A DNA stretch of 64,000 nucleotides from Leucobacter celer subsp. astrifaciens (GTDB taxonomy: Bacteria; Actinomycetota; Actinomycetes; Actinomycetales; Microbacteriaceae). The stretch is taken from NCBI RefSeq assembly GCF_001273835.1, contig NZ_JHEI01000143.1, positions 89,239 to 153,238 of the forward strand, read 5' to 3'. The notes beneath the pieces are model-generated. The model saw nothing but the letters and a program-made list of their open reading frames with translations, did no database searches and was not told where the DNA came from. Positions 63,452-64,000 of this stretch are shown piece after piece; positions within the stretch are counted from its first letter, which is position 1, and each line of letters opens with the position of its first letter. Made by a program: the position numbers and the translations under genes.

Positions 63452-64000
63452 TCAGCCGATCGGGTAGTGGGGGTCGTTGTAGGGCTCGTATCCGGGGGTG
63501 GTGAAGATCTTGGTGGCGAAGCGGTTGATCTCGTGGAGGATGCGCTCGGGCGGGTATTCCTCGGAGCCGCCGAAGGAGTGGGCCCTGCCGTAGGCTGCGC
63601 AGGCGTCGACGTATCGTTCGATCCATTCGGCGGGAGTGATGTGCCGCATGCCCGCGAGTTCTGCTTCGGTGAGATCGAGGTCCTGGCTCAGCATCCGGCT
63701 GGTCATCGTGATCGGTTTCGGATCGTAGAAGGGCGGTGTCTGCAGGAGCGGCGCCAGCCGTTCGACGAGGTCTTCTCGTCCTGCGCGTCGGGCGAAGAAA
63801 GCGGTGCCCCGCACGGCGTACAGGGTAGAGCCGTAGTCGGGGATGTTGTACTCCCAGACGGGCATCTCTTGGATGGGGAGGAGCCCGGTGACGGCGCGGT
63901 CGAGTTCGCCGTAGAGGCAGAGCGCCGACGCCGTGGTGATGAGGTGGTAGTTGTCGTGCATCTTGTGGATGCGGAAGTTCCGGGGGGGGGGGGGGGGGGG
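63452..64000 (-). CDS. unidentified protein, 5' part beyond the window
   Basis: The frame is open from TGA 63452 to the window edge. An internal Met at 63961 is preceded by NFRIHK in frame, so the gene probably starts further upstream. The visible part has HDNYHLITTASALCLYGELDRAV near its start, WEYNIPDYGSTLYAVRGTAFFARRAG and a C-terminal NRFATKIFTTPGYEPYNDP-like end (segments), suggesting a helical-repeat or toxin/immunity-type soluble protein, but I do not recognise a family. Third-position G+C is slightly lower than in neighbours. The upstream end reads into the poly-G run. Confidence 0.65.
   Translation of the reverse strand, partial: PPPPPPRNFRIHKMHDNYHLITTASALCLYGELDRAVTGLLPIQEMPVWEYNIPDYGSTLYAVRGTAFFARRAGREDLVERLAPLLQTPPFYDPKPITMTSRMLSQDLDLTEAELAGMRHITPAEWIERYVDACAAYGRAHSFGGSEEYPPERILHEINRFATKIFTTPGYEPYNDPHYPIG
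63982..64000. other. run of 19 G at the window end
   Basis: The last 19 bases are all G. If translated in the frame of the last gene, the run would give a proline stretch just before NFRIHK. It may be the artificial end of a contig or a sequencing artefact (for example no-signal bases called as G), rather than genomic sequence. Confidence 0.7.

Overview
The window is about 70% G+C DNA from an actinobacterium. Gene content fits the Microbacteriaceae, with a Leucobacter-like organism plausible: an NrtR-nadABC operon, a dxr-rseP-ispG block, SufS/SufU, DUF4192/DUF6098/DUF6766 proteins, and many genes that seem to be transcribed without a 5' leader. The genus is inference. The window is mostly ordinary chromosome. 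No rRNA, tRNA, CRISPR array, insertion sequence or prophage was seen.

Layout. 1-5 kb: small accessory genes (GCS2-type carboxylate-amine ligase, topoisomerase IB, DUF6098, a frameshifted DUF6766 gene, a 27-residue membrane peptide, a Rho-N-like protein, a three-helix membrane protein). 5.1-10.4 kb: a dipeptide-type ABC importer on the minus strand, interrupted by palindromic repeats. 10.5-17 kb: a TetR regulator, a 14-helix exporter, an M20 peptidase, a 2,4-dienoyl-CoA reductase and a cold-shock protein with a clear terminator. 17.3-23.4 kb: NAD de novo synthesis, nrtR-nadA-nadB-nadC plus a cysteine desulfurase that probably loads the NadA cluster, behind a consensus promoter and a palindromic operator. 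23.4-30.5 kb: DUF4192, an orphan fumarate-reductase-like flavoprotein with a divergent LysR gene, AlkD-like, SufU and SufS. 30.8-36 kb: MFS, DsbA-like, RsmI, a membrane protein and an FKBP lipoprotein. 36-40 kb: Dxr and IspG of the MEP isoprenoid pathway flanking the site-2 protease RseP. 40.3-43.8 kb: a small membrane protein, an RNB ribonuclease, an SRPBCC protein and a LOG-family protein. 43.8-49.2 kb: a catabolic set of amidase, M20 carbamoylase-type hydrolase, MHS permease and LysR regulator. 49.3-57.1 kb: UvrA2, then a CitA/DcuS-type two-component system divergent from a tricarboxylate transporter (tctCBA). 57.4-60.5 kb: a PadR-controlled membrane protein/lipoprotein set and a CPBP-like protein. 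60.7-64 kb: AroQ, TrmB, a small protein, a nitronate-monooxygenase-like protein and a partial gene that runs into a run of 19 G at the window edge.

Two window-wide patterns stand out. First, at least sixteen genes have a TANNNT-like hexamer 6 or 7 bases before the start codon, the spacing expected of leaderless transcripts; genes inside operons instead start at 4-base ATGA/GTGA overlaps. Second, the intergenic gaps hold several families of palindromic repeats. The clearest is a 55-61 bp stem-loop present three times, with 16-19 bp arms and a 23-base loop starting TCACCAAAC. Others intrude into the dpp operon, supply the stop codon of dxr, or lie beside a duplicated 3' end of the CPBP-like gene.
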